Source: Brachionus plicatilis (Eukaryota > Rotifera > Eurotatoria > Ploima > Brachionidae). From it: DNA of 18,990 bases. The notes under the pieces were generated by a model. That model had not been told where the DNA came from. It ran no database searches and saw only the letters and a program-made list of their open reading frames with translations. Below are positions 1 through 10,357 of the stretch, one piece after another. The position numbers were made by a program, and so were the translations under genes. The stretch spans positions 424,511-443,500 of the forward strand of contig QEOQ01000451.1 in NCBI GenBank assembly GCA_010279815.1, in the 5' to 3' direction. The number at the start of each line of letters is the position of its first letter. The stretch's first letter is position 1.

Positions 1-343
1 TGTAAAATTTTCAAAATTTTGTTCACTTTTTTTTAATTATTAAAACTACTTAAAACACAGGGCTGAAAGACTAATTACCATTCCAAACTGCCCGAGGTCC
101 TTCCCTAACCATTATTTTAATAAAAAAAAAAGTATTTTTGAAGCGTTTCTAATACAATGTTTATTCGAAATCTTTAAAATGAACAATGTTTTTTTATTTG
201 ATTGAAGAATTAGACGAATAATGCAGATTTTATCTTATTCTAAGTGTTAAATCTAAATTAAAAACAAGATTCAAAAGTTTTTCTAGTTGAAATAACAAAC
301 ATTTTTTTGTTGTTCATATTTTATTATATTTTTTTCTTTTCAG
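1..343 (+). other. probable intron of the PDZ-RhoGEF gene (no supported exon)
   Basis: This AT-rich stretch ends in a pyrimidine tract and CAG acceptor (341-343) in front of an in-frame exon, so it is most simply an intron whose donor lies left of the window. A short, less AT-rich patch near 60-115 follows an ACACAG, but no donor there gives a phase that joins the next exon, so it is not called coding. Confidence 0.55.
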
Positions 344-2354
344 GAATTGGAAAACTACTTCACAATCAACGCACACAATAGTCTAGTCTCGTATAAGTAA
401 GTTGATCTTAAGCACAAAAAATCAAAATTATTTATTCTACTTTTTTTTTCTCTCTCTCTCTCTTAAAAGAACATCAAATGAAATGAACGCTAAAATAAAT
501 GAACAAACTCCCAAGATGGAAGTGGTGCACGGGCGCCGCGACCCCCTCAACTTCAAGCTAAACACCAGAAATTTGCTCAAGTTTTTTAGCCGAGACAAAA
601 AGGCGGCGTCGGCGGCAGCGGCGCAGTGGTCGTCGTCGACGTCGGAGAAGGCGGAGCGGACACGGTCCGACGTCCGGGTCAAATTCAAGCAAATTCGGCT
701 GAGACTGGCGACTAGCGAGGGCGCCAGCTTCGGCTTCACCATCCACGGCTACTGTCCGTGCCAAGTGGGCAAAGTGGAGAAGAGCTCGCCTTCGGAGCTC
801 AGCGGCCTGATGCCCGGCGACTTGATCATAAAAATAAACGGCAAAAACGTGAGCCGGGCGACTTGCGACTCGGTGGTGCGGCTGATCAAGAGCGGCGCCG
901 ACCAGCTGGTGCTCGAGCTGATGCGTCCGTGCCAATCGAGCGGCGAGAAAAAGCGAGCGCCAACCAACGTGTACGAATCGATGCCGGCTAGCAGCGCCAG
1001 TGCCGTCAACTCGACCGAGAACGAGCCGATCGACGCCGACTACAATCACTTGAACGAGGTGGCGCGGCCCAGAAAGCCCAAGAGCATCGCCAACAAAAAG
1101 CACCGGTACGCGGCCAAGGCCCGGCCCAAGGCCAAAAGGCCCGAGCAGTCGCTGGTGCACTCGATGCCGTCGCCGATAGCGCACATGTCGCCCGAGAGCA
1201 AAAAGACCTCCATTATCACGGACAGCGACTACAAGACGCAGTCGTCGGCGGGCACCGACGAGCCGGCCAACATAAGCGCCGCCTCGTGCCCGCCCGGCGC
1301 CGCCACCGACGACCACCACTTGTACCTGTGCGAACAACTGCTCAATTTGGAGGAGAAATTCATTGAGACGATGCAAAAGGGCGTACAACAGTACTCGAGA
1401 CCGCTCAGACATTGTCTCATGATCGATCAAGCGCAGCACTGCACAATATTTCAGAATATCGAAAAAATACTCGCCATATCCGAGTACCAGCTGAATCAGT
1501 TGATAAGCCAAGACGACTCCATTTTGCTAGACATGTTCAGCACAATCGGCAAGCTGTACGAGAACAAGATGCGCATGAGCAGCGAAGCGTTCGACATTTA
1601 TTTGCACGGCATCCAAAAAGCGTTGCGTCTGCTCGACCAGCTGAGCGGCGACTCGAACCTGGGCCGCTTTTTGGCCGACGCCAAGGACGACATCGACATG
1701 GACCTGGGCACATTTTTGCTAGTGCCCATCTTCTACGTCAACGAAATCGTCCACTGCTTGAACAAAATTAAACACAACACTTTGCCCATTTCCAGCGACT
1801 ACCAATTTTTGGTCAACTTGACGCACAGTCTGGAGCCCTATTGCCGCAGGTCGCAGCTCGTGTTGGCGGCCCGCGAGCCAAACGAGCTCCACAACCCGCT
1901 CAAAAGCGTGCACATCGACCTGGATGATGAAGAGTTCCAGGACTGCGAGCCGCTCGAGTCCGACGACCAGGCCAAACTGAGCCTGCTCTATTCCGGCTGT
2001 GTCCAGTACAGACAGTCGTGCAACAAGTGGAAGCGCATCAGGCTGCTGTTCTTTCGCGACAGGGTCGTTCTTTTGTCGTACAACTCAAATGTGGACAAGT
2101 TCCTGGGCCTGTTGTCCAAGTCGTGTTCGAACAGCTGGTCCGTGCTCGACTCGCTCAACGAGTTTACCTTCAAATCGATTAGTTTTAAAAGTGTGGTGAG
2201 CGTTCATTGCGAGCAGGCAAAGTGCGAGTTCGCTCTCAGATATTCAAGAGGGTGCACTGGGCCCGCCAAGACCAACAAGATAAAGCTCAAGTGTTCCAGT
2301 GGCGACAATCAACGGTGGAGTCAATTGTTTGCCAAGCATTTGGGCCAATTTTAG
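344..2354 (+). CDS. PDZ-DH-PH protein, RhoGEF-like (5' partial)
   Basis: Two exons are visible, 344-396 and 470-2354, joined by a 73-nt GTAAGT...AAAAG intron containing a CT tract. Phase is kept across the junction, giving 645 residues to a TAG stop. The exon at 344 opens straight after a splice acceptor with no start codon, so the N-terminus lies to the left. Domains in order: a low-complexity Ala/Ser stretch (about 600-650); a PDZ domain (about 680-930) with a GFTI carboxylate-binding loop and the MPGDLIIKINGKNV core; a Ser/Lys/Pro-rich linker; a DH (RhoGEF) domain (about 1320-1905) starting at LCEQLLNLEEKFIETM; and a PH-like domain (about 1970-2350). In known families DH-PH pairs exchange GDP for GTP on Rho-type GTPases at membranes, and the PDZ recruits C-terminal peptides. 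I cannot assign a named subfamily; the arrangement recalls Tiam-like or protostome-specific GEFs. Codon usage is strikingly GC-rich: 45 of the 60 bases in 601-660 are G or C. Confidence 0.82.
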
Positions 2355-5300
2355 GATACAAATATTATACATATAAATATTTTTTTTTTTTTTTGGATAC
2401 CATTTTTTTTTTGTTCTTTTCAAAGCGTACTTTACGATTATTTATAAAACAGTTTTTCGTTTGATAGGAAAAAAATGTAAAAAAAATGTTTAAATTATTG
2501 TGTGCTGTGGGCTATTGGTCTCGGATGATAAAAAAAAAATTTTTTTTTTTTTTTTACATTTTTTTTTTGTATAGTTTTATTTATGCACTTAGAAGCTGTA
2601 TCCTTTTTTTGTTTGTGATTTGAGCTGGATAATGTTAGGTTTAATTGTTTGTGTTTTTGTTTTTTAAAATTTTTAAAAAAATTTAAAAACTATTTAAATT
2701 TAAAAAAGTTGAATTTATGTGAGCTTAACCTATTGGCAAATGAATGCACATACAGTTTTTGTTTGTTGTAGTTTCGGGCTTGCTTTTATTTAAATTAGTA
2801 TTTAATTAATAATAATTTAATTTTTTTTTTGAAGCAAAAAGATAAAAATATATTTTTTCAAATAAATATTCAAAAATTTAATTTTTTTTTTTTACTTTTT
2901 TTTTCTTACATTGATTGCTTAATACAAATTAAATTTTGCGATTTTTGTTTCCTTTTAATGGAGCCATGAAGGCAACCGATTAACTAAAAATGGAACTACA
3001 AAAATAAAGTTTAATTTAATTAATTTAAATAGAAAAAAAAATCAATTGTTATTTTAGTTCTATTCTTAGTTTCACTTGAAATAAATTTTGTTGTAAATTA
3101 AAAAAATAAATCTAATGTATTTCGGAATCTGACTAGTTGAATGCAAAATTTTTTTCTATCAATTTATCTTTTAAAATAAATTAAAATTATTAAAAATAAT
3201 CAATTTTTTGTTTATTCATTTTAATTTTATATTACTAATTTATATGTTTGCAAAGTTTATAAATTTATTTAAATACCAAAGAACATATTTATCATGAACA
3301 TTAATTTAAAAATATTTATTCTATTTAAGGAATGCGGCACCTCGATATTATAATTATGACATCAAAAAAGATTCAAGTATTCGATTGAACTAAATATTTT
3401 TTCATGATTTATTTAAATTTCAGTAGAGGTTATTTACGATCACTAACCATTATTAACCTTGAAATTGAATTGATAATTTTATTTTTCTTTCATTTTTTAT
3501 TTTCAGTTTTTCTCAAAAGATAAAGTTTTTATTTTTTCAAGCATTTTATCAGTAGATTTTTTGAATTTTTAATTTCATTTAAAGGTTAAATATTAAAAAA
3601 TTAATATTCCTCTCACACGGGCGAATAAATTAATATTATCAACTTAAATTTAAATAAAATAAAATATTGAAAAGAAAAACAACGAATTAAATTCATCTGC
3701 ACAGGAAATATTAATAAAATATTTTGGTGGGAAATTCGAGCAAAATTTTACGATTTAAAACTATTTGCTTAAAGAATTTTAATTTTGATAATTGCTTCTA
3801 AGTGCTTAATATCCCTTTAGAGTAGAATATTCAAATTGGATATTTTTCTATTGGATCAAAATATACTAAATCTAATAAGAAAATATTTTTACAATTGTTT
3901 GCATAAAGATATGGCTATCAACTTACAAAAACAATTTAGCAAGCATACGTGAAATTAATAAAAAAAAAATTGCTTATATACACATGCCGAGCTATCGGAT
4001 ATAATTTTACCAAATTTGCCAAGTAATTTTTTTTAATGAATATTAAGGGATAAAATATCAAAAAAAATAAGATAAGTTAACTTCTGTTTAATTGACTCTC
4101 TCAATATGAGACCCATAAAATTAATGGACGAAAAATTATCGGTTTGTTCTTTTTTAAATTTGCGGACGTCTTGCTGAATTGAACACAACATTTCTAATTA
4201 CATTAACTCAAAATCTCTTTTGAGATCATTTAGATCAGATAAAAATAGGAGAAAAAATTAACATGCTAAAATCATAAGTATCAGATAAGTAGACAAAACA
4301 CATTGTAAACGTGTTGCGGCTTTAAGTAAGACCAATTTTGGAAGCCCAAAGCTTGATCAAGATAAAAATTTGCTAGTCACAGAAAAAAGATTTCTCAAAG
4401 ATAAGTTTGATCTTTCACATTCCGGTCTAGTAAACATTTTCAAGTGACCGTTTCCTTTAGTGTACATGTTTTCAATCAATTTCCAGTGCCTCAATTGATT
4501 TTATGTTATCACAGTGGTTTGATTTAAACAAAAAAATATACCCTTATCTGTAAACATTGGCTTCAAAAAGATATACATTTTATTAACGTATTTTTAATAA
4601 ATATTTAACAAAAGAATAAAAAAACAAGCTTCTTTTAAAAAATATCAGACAGTTCCCGCTGTTTGCTCAACTTGACAACGATCAACCCATCTGGAGTATA
4701 TCGAACTTAGTTGGATACTTGATTTTGATCTGTATGAGTCGAAACCCCTGGTGGAATGTTTGAAGCGATAGGTTTTTTTTATTAATCACTCTCTTGTGGC
4801 CAGTTGTTTAGTTGTTAAACGAATTTGCTAGGAATTAATGATTCCTAATCGGTGTTTGATACACCATGTGAATTAAGTCATCATTTTATTAGAAATCGGT
4901 AAAGTACAATTAAATTTTGAAGTGTCCACTTTACAATTCATTCTTTTCATTTTTAAAATTTTTTAGACATATTTAATCTTAGCTAATTGTAGTCCAAGAT
5001 GCAGCATATTTTTTTTATTTATTTATTTAACTTATTTTATAAATTCATTTCACTTATTTTATTTCATTTAAAATTTTTAAATCTTAAGCATATGATTTGA
5101 ATCTCATCTCGTTTAAATAATGCAAACTTAAATAAATAATTCATAATAGATACATAGACTGTCCTTTATATCTAAGTTTAATTCTAATTTACAATTTATT
5201 AATTTTTTAATTTTTCTCTTTTTTGTGTTTTTTTACATAAAAACACTCAAGAGGAGGTTCTTGAAATAAAATTAAAAAGAATAAATATTGAGAAAAAATA

Positions 5301-5612
5301 ATTTTTCATTAAAAAGGAATATTCAAAAGATTTCTGTAAATCCTAAGTACAAAACAAAAATATGAAGAGTTCTTTCAAAAATAAGGCCTAATAACTTTTA
5401 AATTTTGTTTAAAGCTTAATATAGTGTATTTAAAATGAAATAAACCAAAGTAGCCAAAACCAAAAATAAACCAAAATTAAATAAAATTTACGTAAATTTA
5501 AATAAAAATTCTCAAACTTTAATTATATACTAAATAAATATTTGCAAATCTACTTTTTCTAAAACTATCTTGATTAAATGACAATGAATTTAATAAAAAC
5601 TTAAAAATTAAT
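2355..5612. other. long AT-rich intergenic region, no supported gene
   Basis: The stretch begins with the 3' flank of the PDZ-RhoGEF gene and then runs through poly-A, poly-T and ATTTAAAT-like sequence on both strands. I found no coding exon with flanking splice sites and family similarity, no RNA gene and no bounded repeat. A slightly less AT-rich patch at about 4640-4790 is the only local departure from the background. Confidence 0.6.
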
Positions 5613-5632
5613 TAGTAGTAGTAGTAGTAGTA
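5613..5632 (-). repeat. (TAC)n microsatellite tail of the retrotransposon
   Basis: About six and a half TAG units on the plus strand sit exactly at the 3' terminus of the retrotransposon remnant. CR1 and related non-LTR elements often end in short tandem repeats rather than poly-A, so I read this as the element's own tail. Confidence 0.8.
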
Positions 5633-6002
5633 AAAATAATCTGCAACTTGAATAAGATTCAAGCAAGCTCTACTGAGCTGTAGCAGATACATCTCGATTT
5701 TCAAAGAGCCACTTGTCAAGTTTCGATTTGAAACAGTTCAAACTTCTTGCTTCGACCACATCCACCGGCAGACTGTTCCAATCGTTCACAACCCTATTAA
5801 CAAAAAAGTTAAATCTTGGTAAACAATTCCTAACTTGCTCTCGATGCATTGATTTTCTGTGCCTTCTTAAATTGTAGCTTGATTCATAACCGATTTCAAG
5901 TCCATTTACAAAATTCACTTTCTCTAGATTGTTTGCCAATTTGTACATTTGAATTAGATCTCCTCGTAGTCTCCTTGTTTTTAGATCACTAAGTCCAATT
6001 GT
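5613..6002 (-). mobile_element. CR1/Jockey-like non-LTR retrotransposon, 5'-truncated 3' end
   Basis: On the minus strand an open frame runs from about 6002 to the stop at 5670-5672. It encodes the extreme C-terminus of a non-LTR reverse-transcriptase polyprotein. Diagnostic features are RRLRGDLIQMYK near the 5' break and FFVNRVVNDWNSLP followed by LNCFKSKLDKWL near the end. The stop is followed by a 3' UTR of under 60 bp and a (TAC)n tail, seen as (TAG)n on the plus strand at 5613-5632. The frame meets a stop at 6003-6005 and similarity ends there, so this is a typical 5'-truncated copy. The endonuclease and the reverse-transcriptase catalytic core are missing and the copy cannot be autonomous. 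I saw no clear target-site duplication. Confidence 0.85.
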
Positions 6003-6005
6003 TTA

Positions 6006-7252
6006 TTAAATAAAATTAAATAAATAATATTTAATAAGATAATTTGTTCTGATATTCCAACTACCATTTCAGCTATCATAGTTGATGTCAAGAAATCTCT
6101 AGTGATTTAAAAAGTGTGATATGTAATTGAAAAAAACAAAGTTTTATTGAGTGAATAAATTTGAAAAAAATTATTTATTTTATTAATTTTAATTTTTTTA
6201 TTATTTTCAATTATTATTATTATTATTGTTGATAATTGTAATGGCCTTTATTTCTTTCGTCAGCTTTTTTTTCTGAAAACTTATTTATTAGTATTCTAAT
6301 TATTTTTTCTCGTTCTTATTTTTTTCTCCACCACTTTATTTTAGCACCGAGCCTCAGCTTCTTCAGATAAAAATATTTAATAAAATTAAAATAAAAATCT
6401 AAGAAAAAACGGGTTCTGTGTAAAATTTGAAATTTAGCATTTTTATTTGAATTAAAAGCAATTCGGTGCTTTTACTTCCGTTTTTACAATTCTTTTCTTT
6501 TTGGACTAAGAAAATATGACTCAGGCTTCAAATTTAACCAAAATAATGATTTAAAATATTTTTTTCTTAAAAATTATAAATTAAAGATATTGTTTATTCT
6601 AGAAAAAAATGATTCTGTAAATTGTGTCAACGAATATAAACCCAAATACAGCTTCTGCAAAAACTTTGCCATGTAATTTATGTTTATTTATATGTGTGTG
6701 TATTTTTTTGATCTTTTTGTAGAGCTGATAGATTAAGGTCATAAATTTTATGCACCAGCTACCAAATTTTATAATTTAGATAAAAAAAGTTAGATAATTT
6801 TAAGTCGGATATTTAGCTAGAAAAGAACCATAAAAAAAGATATAAAATATACATTGAAAAGAAGGTGCCACATAAGAAAGATTATTTTAAAAACAAATAG
6901 TCTGCTAAAATCAAAAAAAATAGAAGAGATTTTGTAAAAAAATTCTAAAGTTCAAGAGTATAGATTTTTTCATCGAAATAAAAGTTATTTGCTTATATCA
7001 TTGAACTTAAATTAGAAATTTTGTGAAAATTGGAAATAATTTTTGTAAGATCCATGTCAAATAAATTAATTTACTTGCTTTAATTTTTAAAGTTGAATCG
7101 AATTTAAAAGAACTTGATAATTAAGAATATTAGAAGATAAATTCAATCCATGTACCAAAATTTATTATTTAAATTGTTAACCGAAAATTTAAAAAATTTA
7201 ATTTTTTTTTATAGTTATTTTATTGTTAAATTACATAATATGTCAATTATTT
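6006..7252. other. AT-rich intergenic region, nothing recognised
   Basis: No coding exon, RNA gene or bounded repeat could be supported. A weak inverted pair, AGCACCGA near 6343 and CGGTGCT near 6473, is too short on its own to define an element. Confidence 0.55.
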
Positions 7253-7258
7253 TTTATT
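7253..7258 (-). terminator. polyadenylation signal of the two-PDZ gene
   Basis: AATAAA on the minus strand lies about 26 nt past the stop codon of the two-PDZ gene, the normal position for a poly-A signal. Confidence 0.45.
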
Positions 7259-7283
7259 ATTGTAGATTGGATTTTTTAAATTT

Positions 7284-8207
7284 TTAATATTGTGGATAAA
7301 AAAGATTATCATATAAGTCATTAAGTTTAGCATTTAAAATTTTAGCTGTTCTGAAAAAATCATTTTTGCCTGATAAGAAATCATTTGGTCTAAATTTTTT
7401 TAAATTTGGTAATTGATCATCTAATAGATTAATGCCTTCCATTGAAATTAATTTTTGTTGGCATGAATTCTCATAAAACTTATTTTTTCGTCTAATTACC
7501 ACTAGTTGCAGACTGAGTGTATTTTTAAACATTTGCACAGCTTTGTAAAAATCATCTAAACTCTCTATAAATAAGTTATTAATTGCTAAAATAATGTCTC
7601 CTGTTTTCAAATTGGAATTCGAAGCAATAGAATTGCTTTCAACACTTAAAAAAATTTAAATGATCTTAAAATAAATTTTTTATTCAAATTACCTAATGAC
7701 TGTCAATTTATTTCTTTTATTCTCCTCCACAACAAAATTAAGTTTAAAGCCAAAATTACATTTCTTATTTTGTTTTTTAAGTTTGATGATTGAATAATAA
7801 CATTCATTGTTTTCCTTTATGATGTTTCTTTTTGGAACCATATAACGTTTAACTTTGATTTTGAATAAATCTGCTGATTTAAAAAATTGAATTGCTTGAT
7901 GAATTAAAATTTTAGTAAAGTCTTTGTCATTGACTGTTAAGATTAAATCATAAACTTTCAAACCCGCAATTTCTTTCCAATATTAGTTTAGTTTATTTAA
8001 AGTATTTTATATTAAATATTTTACCTGCAACGCTATTCTTTTCAATTTTACTAATGTAAATTCCTATTGGCTTTGTCTCACCTCCATCAATGCTGAATCC
8101 GAGATGTCCATGATTTCGTTTAATATGAAATTCGAAAAATGTTTCTTTTAAAAATTAATAAATTAACTTAAAAATATTTGAAAAAAAATACCTTTATTGT
8201 TAACCAT
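7284..8207 (-). CDS. two-PDZ-domain protein, complete four-exon model
   Basis: Exons on the minus strand are 8207-8192, 8144-8025, 7972-7693 and 7644-7284, with introns of 47, 52 and 48 nt. All introns are GT-AG and all phases agree, giving 777 nt and 258 residues. The first coding exon is only 16 nt. PDZ1 is about residues 8-84: the HGHLGFSIDG loop, then VYDLILTVNDKDF and a helix IHQAIQFF. PDZ2 is about residues 99-185: the CNFGFKLNF loop, then LKTGDIILAINNLF and FYKAVQMF. A Lys/Asn-rich tail of about 75 residues follows and matches nothing I know. PDZ domains bind C-terminal or internal peptides, so a small scaffold or adaptor is inferred; no catalytic domain is present. It is AT-rich in codon use like its neighbours and is transcribed divergently from the CPEB-like gene. 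The start is the first in-frame ATG after which everything splices cleanly; an upstream non-coding exon is possible. Confidence 0.8.
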
Positions 8208-8338
8208 TTTGATGATCTAGATTTAAAATTAAGCAAAACTGTATCATTAAATCAGCTTTTAAATCGATTTTATTTTTCTGATTAAAATCTGTTGCCAAAT
8301 TTGAATAAAAATTCAATTTTTTAAAACAAATAACAATT

Positions 8339-8348
8339 GACGCCAAAA
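8339..8348 (-). promoter_or_regulatory. E2F-like site (TTTTGGCGTC on minus)
   Basis: The minus strand reads TTTTGGCGTC, one base off the E2F/DP consensus TTTSSCGC. It lies about 130 bp upstream of the two-PDZ start codon. Function is inferred only from the consensus. Confidence 0.3.
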
Positions 8349-8673
8349 TATAAATAAGTCCAAATCTCGACTAAGTTTATTTGTTATTAAAGATTGATAC
8401 TTAACCGAAAATGTGCATTTGGAGCGAAATTTTTATCAATCAAAAGGGTAAATAATTTGTACCCAACCCCAAGGTAGTTTCGCATGTGAATGTTAATTAC
8501 CATTTCGATTTTGGAGTGATAGAACACATAATTTAAATAAATAGAAAATTTTCATTTTTCAATTATTTTTTAAAATTTTTTAAAGTTTTTTCTGATGATG
8601 AAAATAGCTTATTTGTGCCATGATTTGATACAACTCAATTTTTAGGCTTCTAGTTCGACGACTTACTAAAATA

Positions 8674-8714
8674 GCGCCAAAATTTTAAAAATTATTTTTC
8701 TAATATTTTGGCGC
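8674..8714. promoter_or_regulatory. inverted pair of exact E2F-type sites
   Basis: GCGCCAAAAT at 8674-8683 and its exact complement ATTTTGGCGC at 8705-8714 form a 10-bp inverted repeat around a 21-bp AT-only spacer. Both arms contain TTTGGCGC, an exact match to the E2F/DP consensus TTTSSCGC. The pair sits 109-149 bp upstream of the CPEB-like start codon, in sequence where G and C are otherwise rare. Confidence 0.5.
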
Positions 8715-8822
8715 TTCAATTAAAAATTTGGCTCGAAAAAAAAATTTAAACAATAAAAAATATATTGAAAATTTATCTATATAATCTCTTCTGGAAACAT
8801 TTTTTTAATTTAAAAAATTAAA

Positions 8823-10122
8823 ATGAATTCCAAATCGGTCTCTTCGTTTAACTCATGGTCGTCGTCCCTGTCATCATGGTCAGAACAACAACAGTTTGTT
8901 TCTTCATATCAGTTTCAAATCTTACAGCCAAGCATTCCAGAATACACGCCATTATACAATGATTTTATTCAACAAGATGATCAAGAATACCAAGCTCAGA
9001 ATTACATGGTTCAAATACCTTTGAATTTAAAGCGTCCTATAACAGGAATTCAACAACCCATCAAATTAAAGCAAAATAACTCTCTATCATTCTTCAGTGG
9101 AATACAGTATCATCATAAAAATCATAATGCTATATATTCCAGGAAGGTTTTTATAGGCGGCTTACCGCCGGATATTTCTGAAAGTAAATATTTTTAAATT
9201 GTTTAACTTTTTTTTTAAACTTAAAAAAATGAAAGATGATATTGTTCTGCATTTTCGCCGATATGGGCAATTAATAGTTGACTGGCCACATAAATCAGAT
9301 TCGAAATCTTCTTTTCCTCCCAAAGGTTATGCATTTCTGATATTTGAAAAAGAGAACAGTGTCCAAGATTTGATCAATTATTGTGTAGTTGATAAAGAAA
9401 AATATTACATTTACATTTCTAGTCCAAGTAGTAAAGACAAAGCTGTAAGTTTAGTAACATGATTGATTTTTTTTAAAGATAGACTTTACTCTTAGGTACA
9501 AATTAGACCATGGTGCTTGGCAGATGCAGACTATTTAATGGATAACTCACAACCGGTAGATCCAAGAAAAACAATTTTTGTCGGAGGCGTACCTCGTCCT
9601 TTGAAAGCAAGTAAGCATGCATTTAATAGTTAAAGTTGATAATTATTTGGAATTTTTTTCTAAAGACGAATTAGCTGCTATAATGAATCGGCTTTATGGT
9701 GGTGTCTGCTATGCAGGTATCGATATAGACCCAGAGCTTAAATATCCAAAAGGTGCTGGACGAGTTTCTTTTTCTAATCATAAAAGCTTTGTTTCAGCTA
9801 TTAGTGCTCGATTTGTTAATCTTCAACATTCAGACACAGAAAAAAGAGTAATATATAAAATTTAATTTATTTTCAATTTTTTTCAAAAATTTAGGCTGAA
9901 GTAAAGCCGTATGTTTTAGATGATCAGGTGTGTGATTTTTGTCAAGGATCCAAATGTAATGGTCGGAATGCATCTTTTTTCTGTGCAAATATTTCATGTC
10001 TTCAGTACTTTTGTGAAGCTTGTTGGACTCCTCAACATTTGAAACCGGGTAAAGACTTCCACAAGCCCTTGATTAAAGAGGGCGCTGATAGACCTCGTAT
10101 AATTCCTTACAAATGGTGCTAA
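8823..10122 (+). CDS. CPEB: cytoplasmic polyadenylation element-binding protein, CPEB2-4/Orb2 type
   Basis: Exons are 8823-9183, 9236-9444, 9496-9610, 9666-9847 and 9895-10122. The introns are 47-55 nt, all GT-AG and phase-consistent, giving 364 residues. RRM1 (about 109-195) starts VFIGGLPPDISE and keeps VDWPHKSDSK and PPKGYAFLIF. RRM2 (about 216-295) has KTIFVGGVPRPLK and YGGVCYAGIDIDPELKYPKG. The C-terminal ZZ-type zinc-binding region starts at Cys302 and Cys305, continues with FFCANISCLQYFCEACW, and ends in DFHKPLIKEGADRPRIIPYK. These signatures place it with CPEB2-4/Orb2 rather than CPEB1. The family binds U-rich 3'-UTR elements and controls poly-A tail length and translation, often in germline and neurons. 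The N-terminus is only about 108 residues, rich in Ser and Gln, without the long disordered or polyglutamine region of many Orb2/CPEB3 proteins. An upstream exon could add residues, but the ATG is preceded by AATTAAA with no acceptor. Confidence 0.93.
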
Positions 10123-10242
10123 ATATGTTAGTTTTTATTTCAATTTATTTGATTTTTACTAATTTTAAAAAAAATTTGTTAATTTTTTTAATTATTAAAT
10201 TTGGTATAAGTAGAAAAATATTTTTTCGAAAACTTTCGATTT

Positions 10243-10255
10243 TTTATTTAATAAA
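10243..10255. terminator. overlapping poly-A signals for two convergent genes
   Basis: The plus strand carries AATAAA at 10250-10255, about 130 nt past the CPEB stop. TTTATT at 10243-10248 is AATAAA on the minus strand, about 110 nt past the filamin-repeat stop. The near-palindrome could serve both convergent genes; AATAAA is common by chance in this base composition. Confidence 0.3.
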
Positions 10256-10357
10256 ATAATTTTGTACAAAAATTCATAGTAAGCTGAAAATTTTTTTATG
10301 ACCGGACAATAAAAAAATCGACCATTTAAACAAATGTACAGTTTCAGATTGTTGAAT

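Larger units (their letters stand above)
8208..8822. promoter_or_regulatory. divergent promoter region between the two-PDZ and CPEB-like genes
   Basis: The start codons of two genes on opposite strands are separated by 615 bp with no ORF or repeat between them, so both promoters must lie here, including any 5' UTR. It contains three matches to the E2F/DP-type core, listed separately. No convincing TATA box stands out in so AT-rich a background. Confidence 0.55.

Noticed and set aside
54..140. Possible upstream exon after ACACAG
   Set aside because: The only candidate donors are weak and give phase 2, which does not join the phase-0 exon at 344.
402..469. N-terminal extension of the RhoGEF frame (starting at a TTG within 402-469)
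   Set aside because: This segment lies inside a GTAAGT...AAAAG intron with a CT-rich pyrimidine tract; splicing 344-396 to 470 keeps the frame and removes it.
558..1511. 317-codon open frame on the minus strand
   Set aside because: It is a shadow of the GC-rich PDZ-RhoGEF exon: low-complexity Arg/Val/Gly-rich translation with no domain, while the plus strand has clear PDZ and DH domains.
6343..6480. AGCACCGA/CGGTGCT inverted pair as a MITE
   Set aside because: The arms are only 7-8 bp, adjacent bases do not extend the match convincingly, and there is no duplication or second copy in the window.
9617..9665. ATG and open frame at the start of the fourth CPEB exon as a separate gene
   Set aside because: It is intron sequence running into the RRM2 exon; the splice at 9611-9665 gives an uninterrupted RRM2.
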